Source of the DNA: Agarilytica rhodophyticola | GTDB lineage: Bacteria; Pseudomonadota; Gammaproteobacteria; Pseudomonadales; Cellvibrionaceae | Reading direction: 5' to 3' | NCBI RefSeq assembly: GCF_002157225.2 | Contig: NZ_CP020038.1 | Coordinates: 5,946,991 to 6,010,990, forward strand | Length of the DNA stretch: 64,000 nucleotides | In this document: positions 37,527 through 46,950 of the stretch, piece after piece | Layout: each line of letters begins with the position of its first letter | Position numbering within the stretch: the stretch's first letter is position 1 | Position numbers and translations under genes: made by a program | Notes under the pieces: generated by a model | Databases searched by the model: none | The model's input: only the letters and a program-made list of their open reading frames with translations | Told to the model about the DNA's origin: nothing

Positions 37527-37664
37527 ATGTGACAAGCGGAGGTAGAAGCTCAGAGCCTCCCATAAACAAGCCCTTTACGGACTGTCCGATAACTCCATAG
37601 CGTCCAATGACGACGATTCTCGACTGGCTTTGGCTGGGTGCGTGGCTGTGTGGATTTCCTTAAT

Positions 37665-38018
37665 ATGTAAGCGAAACACTGGCCGATTTCGGGCAAGCGT
37701 TTATCACAATTAAGAAAGGATGCAGGCTATACATAGAAGGAACTGGCTGACGAGATCGGTTCAACTCGACGTGTGATTGCCTACTATGAAACGGAGAGCG
37801 ACCACCCACCCGCTAACCTGTTGGTGGATTTAGCTAAAGCGTTAAATGTGACCACTGATGAATTGCTGGGTGTTAAGCCAGTTAAGCAAAAAGCGGCTAA
37901 AACGGACAATCGTTTGCAACGTCGATTTCAGCAAATTGAGAAGTTACCCGCCAAAGAGCGGCGACAGTTAGTACAGGTCATTGATACGTTTTTGAAGGCT
38001 GCACAGGTAGCAACATGA
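37665..38018 (+). pseudogene. XRE-family repressor pseudogene next to symE-like gene
   Basis: In one frame the sequence reads as a 117-codon XRE regulator: KRLSQLRKDAGYT, stop, KELADEIGSTRRVIAYYE, then a LLVDLAKALNVTTDELLGVK tail and a basic C-terminus. Codon 2 is TAA (37668-37670) and an amber codon (37734-37736) replaces the expected glutamine between the first two helices of the helix-turn-helix. The remaining open frame from a GTG at 37773 lacks half of the DNA-binding domain. Flanking codons are perfectly conserved in character, so decay is recent. It was probably the repressor of the symE-like gene 86 bases downstream. Confidence 0.8.
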
Positions 38019-38040
38019 CCAACTGAGTTAATGTATAGGC

Positions 38041-38074
38041 GTTGAGCCAATGGGCTGGCACCCAATGGCTCAAC
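38041..38074. promoter_or_regulatory. Strong hairpin between XRE pseudogene and symE-like gene
   Basis: GTTGAGCCAATGGG (38041-38054) pairs with CCCAATGGCTCAAC (38061-38074) with a single A-A mismatch and a 6-base loop. It lies 30 bases before the symE-like start codon and just upstream of its GGAG, so it may end the upstream transcript, act as an operator, or fold in the symE leader. Confidence 0.6.
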
Positions 38075-38104
38075 TAATCATCAATAATACGCGGAGTATT
38101 GATA

Positions 38105-38377
38105 ATGACTAACGAGCATCATACACAAGCTTTGCGCTTGCCCAAAACTAAAGCCCACCAACGACAATTAAAAGTACGAGAGGCTTACCATTCCTACCAG
38201 CTAAACCAAAACACCCTTGAACGTACACCCATTGGTGAAATTCACTTAAAGGGAAACGGGCTTATCAAAGCAGGCTTTACTATTGATACACCAGTAAAAG
38301 TCAGGGTGATGGAGGGCTGCTTAGTCGTTACTGCTAATTTTCAGACAACAATTTTTTTCGTCTCAGCCGTTGAATAA
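38105..38377 (+). CDS. SymE-family toxin-like protein
   Basis: 90 residues. The C-terminal half matches SymE (PF08845): IGEIHLKGNGLIKAGFTIDT followed by PVKVRVMEGCLVVTAN, an AbrB-like fold turned toxin or RNA-cleaving protein in E. coli, where antisense RNA symR controls it. The ATG at 38105 has GGAG eight bases upstream. The last dozen residues (after TANF) look unlike the family and come from sequence overlapping the end of the putative immunity gene on the other strand by 37 bases, so the original 3' end may have been replaced when the RHS module arrived. The adjacent XRE gene is broken, so regulation is uncertain. Confidence 0.75.
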   Translation: MTNEHHTQALRLPKTKAHQRQLKVREAYHSYQLNQNTLERTPIGEIHLKGNGLIKAGFTIDTPVKVRVMEGCLVVTANFQTTIFFVSAVE

Positions 38378-38631
38378 TATTCAACTTTTGAATCAGGGAT
38401 TTCTGATTTAAGCAGTTGGCAAATTTCTACACCCTCCGCATCTAATTTAGAAACTATAGACTTGTCTTCGTATTGGGCGTAATGCTCATCTTCATAGCGA
38501 TTTAACCAGCTAGAAATTTTTTGTTTGAGCTCTGGTGAAAGCCCAAGTTTATCAGGCTTTATATAACCGCCCTCGATAGAGTCACGAATACCAGTCCCTG
38601 AAAACATACCATCTACAGTTAAATACTTCAT
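38341..38631 (-). CDS. Putative immunity protein for the RHS toxin
   Basis: 96 residues, soluble, acidic, no signal peptide or membrane segment. It begins MKYLTVDGMFSGTGIRDS and I do not recognise a named family. Evidence for immunity is positional: its ATG overlaps the stop codon of the RHS gene by one base (TGATG), so it is translated directly after the toxin domain. A cytoplasmic immunity protein implies a toxin acting on a cytoplasmic target. Its 3' end overlaps that of the symE-like gene. Confidence 0.72.
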   Translation of the reverse strand: MKYLTVDGMFSGTGIRDSIEGGYIKPDKLGLSPELKQKISSWLNRYEDEHYAQYEDKSIVSKLDAEGVEICQLLKSEIPDSKVEYYSTAETKKIVV

Positions 38632-41600
38632 CAGTCATTCGGCCTAAAGAAACGATGGTCTATAACACCATCTTTATTAACACCTATTTCAAAAACACCT
38701 TCTTTGTATTGCTGTGTACGAACCCCAGTTTTAGGATCGGTCACAACCTTACCAGTCATAGTCCCTTCTTTTTGATAAATGTTGTAGCCATTCTTTTTCG
38801 GAATAGGCTTAGTGCTCAAAATGTCTTTATCAAATGAATAAGGGAAGTTGTGAGATTTGGGATCTTCAACACCTCTCGCTCTCACACGAGGCGCATACTT
38901 TAAGTCCGCTCCCCCCTTTGGAACTCCACCACACGTATTATGAACCCAAACTCCTCGTTCACCTACAAAATATGTATGAAAATCCTCAACTTCAAAATTG
39001 TATGTGGTGTATTGACCTTTCCTAACCTTAACTTCACTGATTGAACCTAATTCACCCTCACGTAAGTGAACATAATCACCGCTTGCTAATTCACCAACTT
39101 TAACCCAGCCTTTGCCTTCTACCCAGAAGGGATGCTCATGGGTGGCACCAAGAGTTTCCTTCTCTCCATTATCGATGATAACGGTAACATCAAAAACTAC
39201 CTTATCATGATTAATGAAAAGCTGTGACACTCGCTTCCAATCCGTTTCACCGGTGACATCGTTTTTAGATGCCACTAAGTCGCCAACCTGTATTTCTTCG
39301 ATAGGTTTTAAACCATCTTGGGTATGAACGAGAGTTCCTTCTACAAAGCAAAGCTTATTTGCATTCTTTGTAACAGTAAGTCCCTTAAATACCTTTAAAG
39401 CCTTAAGTTCTGGCAAAACCACATCAATAACAGTAACGGTTCCTAGTGTGCCATTATTCTCATCAAAAAGCTCACCTCTCTCCCAAGCGGCCTGCCTTCT
39501 ATCTAAATATTCACTAAGCAAAGAATCATGAATCTGCTTAAATACATCACGAGGACTTGCACCTGAGGTAAAGCTGATTGTAGTGCATCCACCTTCAAGT
39601 GAAAAATCACAAAGGCCAAAGCTTTCGCGGCTAGTTCTTTCTATACCAATTGCTTCAGAGTTAAATGCACCGAGTGAAATATTATCAGGGCTGCTGGAAA
39701 AACCAAAAACGCCACCAGAGTCTGATGGAAATTCATTGTGTAATCCAACTGTGATAAAAGAACAAATCCCCGTACCGCACGGATCAGTTTGATCTGGTTC
39801 ACTCATTACATCGGTTGTTATCTCACCACCACACCCTTCTGCAGCTTCTGGCCCGTCACATAGCTCAGACTCAAAACCACTCGGATCAGTATAAAACATG
39901 GGGCGATTTTTGACATAGGAATAACGATTGTAGCCTTGGCTATCCATAGCATTATCAACCAAAATATCCGCACTCATAAACCGCCCAAGAGTTGGATCAT
40001 ACACCCGTCCATTCATGTGGATTAAGCCGACTTCATCCAAATGTTCATGTCCGGTATATCCTTGGGTTGTGAAGTCTTGGATATATTCTCTTGCCAATAC
40101 TAATTGATTAACAAATTTATAGGCATCTTCGCCTGTCAATGAATTCCCTTTATAGGCGTCGCGACGCTTACCCCATACATCAAATCCCATGGTCGCAGTG
40201 ACTGTGCCTGCGGCATTGGTGATAACATCGGTACTGCCTTGATAATCCTTATATGTATAAGCACGATCCACTGAAGTAAGTGCACCACTACTATCAGTAT
40301 CAATCGTATAAAAAGCAAAGGAGCCAAGATATCGCTTCCAGGTAATGGTATCGGTATTGCTTTTGGTGATGCGCTCTACGCTGCCAAAATACAAGGTGGT
40401 AACGTCCACACCATTTTTGCGCTTGTCAATACGTTTCCAGCGTTCACGATTTGGGCCGTAATAAATCGTTGTTGTATGCTCACCGCTTTTTATTATTTCA
40501 TAGGGTTTATCAAACGCTGTGTATTTGACAGCACGACCGGTACTATCGCCAATTAAGTTGCCATTCTTATCATAGGTATAGGAACCACTAACTCTACCTG
40601 AAGTCGTTGTAACAGCATGAGGCCCGGCATTGTTTTGACCATAGATATAACTGCCCACATCTCTTTTATAGGTGATATTCCCTAGACTATTGAAAGTATG
40701 ATGATAGTAATAAGATTCAGCGGCACAATTGCCATTTAGTGTTCCTCGATGAATATCGGTAACACGGTTAAGATCGTCATAACAGAATGTTTCTTCTATC
40801 GCATTTGCCGTCGAAAATTTAGTAGTGCGGCCACTGTAGTTTCGGCGAGTTTTTAGATTGCCAATGGCATCCCAGGTATAAGTAATATCCTGTACTGGAA
40901 ACAGCGTCGTAACATTAGCGATTTGTTTTTCAATGCGGCCATTCTCAGGGTTATAGCTATAGTCACTAGTAACGCCATTAGCACGAATAGATTTTGTCAC
41001 TTGACCACGGGCATTCATACTCAGGACTTCGTAAACACCTTCATAGCCATCGTTACCATTATTCGGTGCGCCAGTGCCTATATCGCTCAGAGCATAGTCG
41101 TAGCCGTATTGGTTGTAGTGATGGTAGACACCCGACTCGATATTTACACTCATCACAACGTCAAGTTCTTTTAATACACGGCCATTCGTATCGTATTCAA
41201 GTGAGGTGTTATATTCACCGTCTTGACCATTGGCTCCTAAAGTGCGAGTCATGCCTACACCTCGGCCAAGGGAATCAAAATTGTAAATTTCACACACTTG
41301 AGTACTTAAGGTGTTACAGGTTTCAACATTGGCATTCAAGCTGTGCACAACGGCACTGGTATGTCCGATGGCATCACTAACAGTTGAACCACTTGGTAGT
41401 TCCCCATCAAAATACCAACGGGTGTGGCTATCAACGGTGCCATCGGCTCGTCTGTCAGTGCGACTTAAAAGGCGGCCATTGTTATCATAGCTATGAGTTT
41501 GTGTGGCTAAGTTAGCATTGGTCTGTTGATATAATTCGCCAAAACCATTGTAGCTATAGCTCCAATAGCCTTTATCTGGATCATTCATCCAGAGTTTACG

Positions 41601-44600
41601 GCTAAGATCATCGTAACCCATGGTGATTACAACATCATCGAGATCAGATTCAGTTGGGTGAGTTGTAGCTTTAACAAGATTACCTAGAGCATCGTATTCG
41701 TTAGTAATGCGACCACCGTTATGGTCAATAACTTCATCGAGTTCACCTAGGGCGTTGTAATTCTCTTGACGAGTTTGTTCAAGTGCATTTGTTTTTGTAA
41801 TATCCAGACCGCGATGTTTTGTAAACGATATACTACCATCGGCAAGGTAGGTAGATGTGTCTCTACCAAGTCGATCGTAATTATAGCGATTCCAACTGGA
41901 ATTATCGCCGGAGTAGTAAGGCTCACTTTGAAGTTTGACATTACCTCGCGAATCATATTCCGTGTCGACAAAAATCAATCGCCCATCAAAACCCACATTA
42001 GCACGACGAATTACACGTCCCAATATATCTCGATATTCATAAGCATAAGCCCCGCCGGCTAAACGCGTTTCGGAACGTGTAATAGCACCTACAGGACAAC
42101 TTATATTCTGACACGCTTGCATCCCAGAGCTGTTCCAACTGCCATCATTGGCTGATTCAACAATAGTGCGATTAAACACATCAAATTGAATCGTACGGGT
42201 GAAGCCATTGGCATCAGAAATATTGGAAGCTAGTCCCCAATCGTTATACGCATTCACGGTCTCGATTTTATGGTCGTAGGCATCGAACGTTGCCACAGCG
42301 AAACGCCCTAAAGGATCATAGTCTCTACGAGTGATTCGCGCTACAACACTAGGTACACTATTTTCTGCACTTCTGGTTACTTTCTCTGGGTTGCCCAATA
42401 ACGAATATTCTGTTTCTGTTGTTATTTGATTAACAGTATCAGGTTGCGTAATTTCTTCTCTAATTAAACCGCAGCGCCCCTTAGGATCGGCATTATCTTC
42501 ATAGTATCTATAATCTTTAATTAATACCGATGTCCTATTTGTTTGGCCCGGCACCACACGTGTGCTTGTAATTGTTTCACTGCTCATTGCTCCCCGTACA
42601 TTACAAGCATTTATATTTTTATAAGTAACATCGGTAACGACGGTTTGCGATTCATTATCTTGGCCACTTAGCGTTGCAGTGCGTTTTTTAACAAAGCCTT
42701 CTGCTGTAAGGTCGGCACGAGAAATACTTGTGGATTCAACTTTTAATAAGCTGCCATCAAGCAAATCGTGGCTAGCGGTAATATTTTGTTTAGGATAGAT
42801 CTGATAGGGGAAGTAAGGTGCCGCGCCATTGCTCGGTCTATTTAAACCATAATCGGTATAACGTGTGCTGAGTATACGTCCGCTTGTTGTGCGCACTTGC
42901 TCAATATACGCTTGGCCACTAAAAGGAAAATCCTGACGATAAACACGCTGCGTTTCAAGTTCAGTATCACGGTCAACAACCGTCATTGTTTCAAAGCCAA
43001 CAAACCCTCGCGCACCTCGCGAAAACGCTCGGCCATAGTAATAGTCATTAACTTTTTTTGTGTCGGGATTAAAACTGCCAGCAACAACATTGGTCGTGTA
43101 GGGGTTTGATGTGATAACAGAGGTAACAACAGACAAACCACCAGCGATAGGTTTTAAACGATAATTTTCATTTAGTTGTTCTGTGCCAGCATTAGCTAAA
43201 AGCGGGCCTTGATTTAAACGAGTGTAGAAGTCATCAACACTATCGATAGCAACAGAGTAGCGATTTTGACAACTGCCATTTAATCCAGCAAGACATATTG
43301 AGTCACGAATTTCGGTAGGACTATTAACATTAATGTCAAAGGGAACATAGTGATCGGAGTTTCCAATATTTTCATAGGTAATTTCTGTTGTGTGTCCTAA
43401 GCCTGTGGTAATGATTGTAATACGATTGGAAAAACCTTCTCTCTTCTGGCTATAGTTAACGGATATTCTGTTATAGTGGCCTATACTGGGTACGCCAGTT
43501 CCAATGGTCCCAGTGGCCTCTAATTTCATGTAATCCGTGAGTCCATCACCGTTAAAATCTCCCGTAATGACTCGATCACCAGAGGATACATAGGTAGCAT
43601 ATAACCTAGGCCCCTTAATAAAACCTTGCTCAACACCTCGCCACAGGAGAATATCTGGGCCAATCACATCTAAAAAACCGTCATTATCATGATCGGCCAA
43701 GCTGAAACTGCCATTAATCATATCAAAAACGGGAATAAAGCCACCTTCACCATGGCCAGTAATACGATAATGGATATCCATATCATCACCATCATACTTA
43801 ATAAATTTAGCTATAAGATCATCGCTGCCATCAGCGTTAATATCACCGGCTAAAATCGAAGCACCTTTCTGCGCAGGCCCTAAAAAGGTATCAATGATTG
43901 ACGCACTTCCCGCATTTAATGGCAAGTCAAAAATAGCGTATGCGGTTAAAGCCCCTTCCTCTTCGTTGGGCACAAAGTCTTCGTACTTACCATCATTGTT
44001 ACGCCCGCTTCTCAATGGATACACTAAATCAGGTTTACCATCGCCATTAAAATCACCGATTGCTCGATGGCTTACACCAAGATCAAAAGCAGAAGATAAA
44101 CCGCTCGATTCACTTAAGCCTCGACGAATTGGGGGCAATGTCACTTTGTATGGCGCTTGATAGCGTATAACTTGATTGCTGGTGCTGCTCGCTTGAAGGT
44201 CAATTTCAGCCAAAGAAATTTCAAGCTCGGCTAAATCCGTAGCACTATGTATGCGAGTGGAGTAAGTTGGACGAATTAAATCGGGTAAGGCGTCTCCATT
44301 AATATCAATATAAATGGAGGAGCCAGTTCCATGCTCAGGATTTTCAGCGCCTAGACTCCAAGAAGTCCCATCATATGTGCTCAGTTGTTCGCCTCGATCA
44401 ACGCGGCCATCTTCATTGATATCTCGGTAACGCTCAAGATAACGATTTAATGATCGCGGTAGCGTAAACGAATCACAACTGCCTTCACTTTTCGTTGTGG
44501 CTACTTCTAGTCCTGAAGCACTGCCAAGATATAATTGTTCTAATCTACTGCAACCGGTATTTGCAGTACCGGAACTATTGCGTGAAGTATCATATTTAAT

Positions 44601-46427
44601 TAATAAATCTTGATAACCATCCGCATTAACATCTGGGGTGCTCCATTCATGTATCCATGCATCACCGCTTAAGAATAAAGTACCAGGATTCGTTATGGTG
44701 CCTCGACTAGAATCTTGCGACCAGGTAAAGACTGTGGGGGATAAGCATTCCCTATGACTGCCCTGCCCTGCACACTCTTCGATGCTTTCAAGTCTACTTA
44801 AGCGATTGTAATAGGCTTGACTTGTATTGAGCGCTTTATAAACCAGGCTATAGGAACGCAGCCCTACGCCCCCTGCTTTCTGCACTGATATTGTATGAAG
44901 CCGATCAAGCATATTGACACGATAGCCGCCAATATACTTTGCCTGGGTATCTTCTCGACTACGATCATATTGATAAACCACACGATAACCATAACTATCA
45001 GATGCGCCATAGGCGTAACGTACTTCTTTTAATAAAAAAGTATTATTGGTAGTACTGTAGTGATATGTAATCTTATTATCCGCAAGATCATATTCATGGC
45101 TTCGCGCCCAGCGATAGGTACCGCGAGCGGTGATGTGTTTTGCTTCGTTACCACCTTCAATAAAACCGTACCTGGTTTTGTGACCACTGCGAGATACAGA
45201 TTCAAAATAATCCGGTGAGCCAAGTGTTCCCCCCAGTGCAGTAACAACAACATGATTTTCAATTTCCGTGGTATAGGTAGACCCCGGAGCACCGTAAGAT
45301 CCGCTCTTTAATATTAAGCGCGTGCCATTCATACAAAAGCGATCATCTGCGTTCCATTGAATCGCCATTGCTTTATTATCGTAAAGGTTTCTTTGTCCAC
45401 AGCGAGCAATACTAGACATACCACCAATATTCCACCCCTTACCCACAACACCATTACCGGCACCACTGCTGTACGTAAGAGACAGTTTCGGCGTTAAACC
45501 TGCTGTACCTGCAGGTAATTGGATAGGCACCGTATAACTTGCGCCACCAGAAGCGCCGACTTCAAACTTGCCTGCGGTTGCACCAACACTTGCATCGTGG
45601 TTAACGCTAGGCGTTGAAGTATGAGTTGTACGGTCAATGACCATTGGCCCAGCGTCAGCATAGTAGACTGGAGCACTATCACCAGAACTCGCTAAAATTG
45701 TTATATCAAATCGAGTAGAGCCTGCTTGCCCAACAGTTATGTCAAGCAAGCCATCGCCATTAAAGTCTGTATACGCAACAGAACTGACGACACTAAGAGA
45801 ATTAACATCGATATCGTTGTTCACTTCAAGGGATTGATACCCTGAAGGCGATGACAGCAGCACATAACTGTCTCCTGTCGGGATTAAAATAGGAATTAAT
45901 ATATGACCATGGATGGGAATAAACTGCTGGCGAGCTTTTAGGTAGATATCATCAATATTATCGCCATTTATATCGCCGTAATGAACAGTATAATCGCCTT
46001 CGTTGAATCCAAGGGAATCAGAAACATTAACCGCGATCACAGGGGAGGAAGGACTCGTCTCCTCATTATTCTCACATTCCAAATCCCCAGTATCAGAATT
46101 GACAGAACATACCTCTTCGGTGTAACGCGTTGCTATTGAAAACGTCCATAAGCCTGTTGGTAAGTCATTGAAGGTATAGCTTGTTTTTGAACAGTCAACC
46201 TGAGTCTCCGAGTCAACCCCTACAGCCAAGTTTATATCAGTAATATTATATTCCGAACACTCGAAAGCCCCCATACCAGCGGCCCAAGTTAGCGTCACTT
46301 GGCCACTACCTGTTTGTTGTGCTGTGAAGTTTTGAGGGGTTAAGCTCTGAGCAAATACCGAAGATATCTGAAATAATAAACTTAATATCCATAATGAAGA
46401 GGCTTTTTGGAAGGCAGAAATTTCCAT
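38631..46427 (-). CDS. Giant secreted SpvB/FG-GAP/RHS protein with Hint and C-terminal toxin domains
   Basis: 2,598 residues from an ATG at 46427 with AAGGA eight bases upstream; an earlier in-frame ATG would bury the signal peptide. Order: signal peptide (about 1-26, ends SSVFAQ), fibronectin-III-like domain (about 28-125), FG-GAP repeats (about 150-255), SpvB-type TcaC/TcdB start (about 280-340, PAGTAGLTPKLSLTYSSG), more FG-GAP repeats (about 600-1010; DFNGDGKPDL, DINADGSDDL), a long RHS/YD-repeat region (about 1340-2130), the RHS core end (about 2140-2180; LGRFMSAD, YSYVKNRPM), a linker, a Hint domain (2360-2497, starts CFVEGTLVHT, ends VWVHN) and a unique 101-residue C-terminus (2498-2598). 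This is the layout of polymorphic contact-dependent toxins: the RHS shell holds the toxin and the Hint domain releases it. No VgrG, PAAR or Tc partner is nearby; export is by Sec. Confidence 0.9.
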   Translation of the reverse strand: MEISAFQKASSLWILSLLFQISSVFAQSLTPQNFTAQQTGSGQVTLTWAAGMGAFECSEYNITDINLAVGVDSETQVDCSKTSYTFNDLPTGLWTFSIATRYTEEVCSVNSDTGDLECENNEETSPSSPVIAVNVSDSLGFNEGDYTVHYGDINGDNIDDIYLKARQQFIPIHGHILIPILIPTGDSYVLLSSPSGYQSLEVNNDIDVNSLSVVSSVAYTDFNGDGLLDITVGQAGSTRFDITILASSGDSAPVYYADAGPMVIDRTTHTSTPSVNHDASVGATAGKFEVGASGGASYTVPIQLPAGTAGLTPKLSLTYSSGAGNGVVGKGWNIGGMSSIARCGQRNLYDNKAMAIQWNADDRFCMNGTRLILKSGSYGAPGSTYTTEIENHVVVTALGGTLGSPDYFESVSRSGHKTRYGFIEGGNEAKHITARGTYRWARSHEYDLADNKITYHYSTTNNTFLLKEVRYAYGASDSYGYRVVYQYDRSREDTQAKYIGGYRVNMLDRLHTISVQKAGGVGLRSYSLVYKALNTSQAYYNRLSRLESIEECAGQGSHRECLSPTVFTWSQDSSRGTITNPGTLFLSGDAWIHEWSTPDVNADGYQDLLIKYDTSRNSSGTANTGCSRLEQLYLGSASGLEVATTKSEGSCDSFTLPRSLNRYLERYRDINEDGRVDRGEQLSTYDGTSWSLGAENPEHGTGSSIYIDINGDALPDLIRPTYSTRIHSATDLAELEISLAEIDLQASSTSNQVIRYQAPYKVTLPPIRRGLSESSGLSSAFDLGVSHRAIGDFNGDGKPDLVYPLRSGRNNDGKYEDFVPNEEEGALTAYAIFDLPLNAGSASIIDTFLGPAQKGASILAGDINADGSDDLIAKFIKYDGDDMDIHYRITGHGEGGFIPVFDMINGSFSLADHDNDGFLDVIGPDILLWRGVEQGFIKGPRLYATYVSSGDRVITGDFNGDGLTDYMKLEATGTIGTGVPSIGHYNRISVNYSQKREGFSNRITIITTGLGHTTEITYENIGNSDHYVPFDINVNSPTEIRDSICLAGLNGSCQNRYSVAIDSVDDFYTRLNQGPLLANAGTEQLNENYRLKPIAGGLSVVTSVITSNPYTTNVVAGSFNPDTKKVNDYYYGRAFSRGARGFVGFETMTVVDRDTELETQRVYRQDFPFSGQAYIEQVRTTSGRILSTRYTDYGLNRPSNGAAPYFPYQIYPKQNITASHDLLDGSLLKVESTSISRADLTAEGFVKKRTATLSGQDNESQTVVTDVTYKNINACNVRGAMSSETITSTRVVPGQTNRTSVLIKDYRYYEDNADPKGRCGLIREEITQPDTVNQITTETEYSLLGNPEKVTRSAENSVPSVVARITRRDYDPLGRFAVATFDAYDHKIETVNAYNDWGLASNISDANGFTRTIQFDVFNRTIVESANDGSWNSSGMQACQNISCPVGAITRSETRLAGGAYAYEYRDILGRVIRRANVGFDGRLIFVDTEYDSRGNVKLQSEPYYSGDNSSWNRYNYDRLGRDTSTYLADGSISFTKHRGLDITKTNALEQTRQENYNALGELDEVIDHNGGRITNEYDALGNLVKATTHPTESDLDDVVITMGYDDLSRKLWMNDPDKGYWSYSYNGFGELYQQTNANLATQTHSYDNNGRLLSRTDRRADGTVDSHTRWYFDGELPSGSTVSDAIGHTSAVVHSLNANVETCNTLSTQVCEIYNFDSLGRGVGMTRTLGANGQDGEYNTSLEYDTNGRVLKELDVVMSVNIESGVYHHYNQYGYDYALSDIGTGAPNNGNDGYEGVYEVLSMNARGQVTKSIRANGVTSDYSYNPENGRIEKQIANVTTLFPVQDITYTWDAIGNLKTRRNYSGRTTKFSTANAIEETFCYDDLNRVTDIHRGTLNGNCAAESYYYHHTFNSLGNITYKRDVGSYIYGQNNAGPHAVTTTSGRVSGSYTYDKNGNLIGDSTGRAVKYTAFDKPYEIIKSGEHTTTIYYGPNRERWKRIDKRKNGVDVTTLYFGSVERITKSNTDTITWKRYLGSFAFYTIDTDSSGALTSVDRAYTYKDYQGSTDVITNAAGTVTATMGFDVWGKRRDAYKGNSLTGEDAYKFVNQLVLAREYIQDFTTQGYTGHEHLDEVGLIHMNGRVYDPTLGRFMSADILVDNAMDSQGYNRYSYVKNRPMFYTDPSGFESELCDGPEAAEGCGGEITTDVMSEPDQTDPCGTGICSFITVGLHNEFPSDSGGVFGFSSSPDNISLGAFNSEAIGIERTSRESFGLCDFSLEGGCTTISFTSGASPRDVFKQIHDSLLSEYLDRRQAAWERGELFDENNGTLGTVTVIDVVLPELKALKVFKGLTVTKNANKLCFVEGTLVHTQDGLKPIEEIQVGDLVASKNDVTGETDWKRVSQLFINHDKVVFDVTVIIDNGEKETLGATHEHPFWVEGKGWVKVGELASGDYVHLREGELGSISEVKVRKGQYTTYNFEVEDFHTYFVGERGVWVHNTCGGVPKGGADLKYAPRVRARGVEDPKSHNFPYSFDKDILSTKPIPKKNGYNIYQKEGTMTGKVVTDPKTGVRTQQYKEGVFEIGVNKDGVIDHRFFRPND
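38634..38936 (-). other. Toxin domain at the RHS C-terminus
   Basis: The last 101 codons after the Hint domain end (VHN). Conserved-looking features are SHNFPYSFDKDIL, a glycine/lysine-rich middle, KEGVFEIGVNKDG and DHRFFRPND at the end. The histidines, aspartates and lysines and the beta-rich pattern would fit a small nuclease of the BECR type, but I cannot name the family. As usual for such loci, this module together with its immunity gene is the variable part. Confidence 0.5.
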
Positions 46428-46740
46428 AACAATTCCTTTAAACAAAACTATCCAACAGGGAAGGGTAAGGTATATAAAAGTTGCTAAAAACAAAAATTGA
46501 TAAATTCAAGTTTTATCGATCTATATCGAAGACTCTAACAAAAAAAATAATAATAAAAAACAACAAAGCGTAGAAAAATCAAAATTTATATTAAAAATAC
46601 TCATAGCCCCAAATTTACTATTATGAATAAAATCAAAATACTTAATTAGATAATTAATTGACAAAGAGAATGCATAATTGGTCATACAAAAAAAGAGAGG
46701 TGAATCAGCAATTATCAGCGCCAAAAGAACTTTATCTATA

Positions 46741-46790
46741 TCGTTGCACTTGGGGGTAAAATTTATCGACCTATTTCTAGGTGCCAACGA
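46741..46790 (-). other. Possible structured element in the RHS upstream region
   Basis: TCGTTGCAC (46741-46749) pairs with GTGCCAACGA (46781-46790) with one bulge, and inside lies a perfect hairpin ACCTA-TTTC-TAGGT (46769-46782) that competes for two bases. It could be a leader RNA switch or an operator. Confidence 0.3.
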
Positions 46791-46915
46791 CACATTTTCA
46801 TAATTAAAAAATGTAAATGACATCTTTTACTCAATAGAATAATTTTCTCTGATTCGCTACGGATACTTTGAACTAGGACTGAGAATAGAAAAAAGAATGG
46901 AGATAAAAATATAGA

Positions 46916-46941
46916 ACAACCGCCCTATGTGGGGCGGTTGT
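46916..46941 (-). terminator. Rho-independent terminator of glyA
   Basis: Perfect 10-bp stem ACAACCGCCC/GGGCGGTTGT with a 6-base loop just after the glyA stop; on the minus strand it continues TCTATATTTTTAT. Confidence 0.85.
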
Positions 46942-46950
46942 ATAGTGAAG

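Larger units (their letters stand above)
46428..46950. other. Intergenic region between RHS gene and glyA
   Basis: 523 bases. A 100-codon open frame (46521-46823, minus) is low-complexity and not convincing. The region contains the glyA terminator (46916-46941) and a possible structured leader (46741-46790) on the RHS side, about 315 bases before the RHS start codon. Confidence 0.5.

Noticed and set aside
46521..46823. 100-codon open frame upstream of the RHS gene
   Set aside because: Low-complexity, Phe/Leu/Asn-rich translation in AT-rich DNA, no ribosome-binding site and overlap with a palindromic region.
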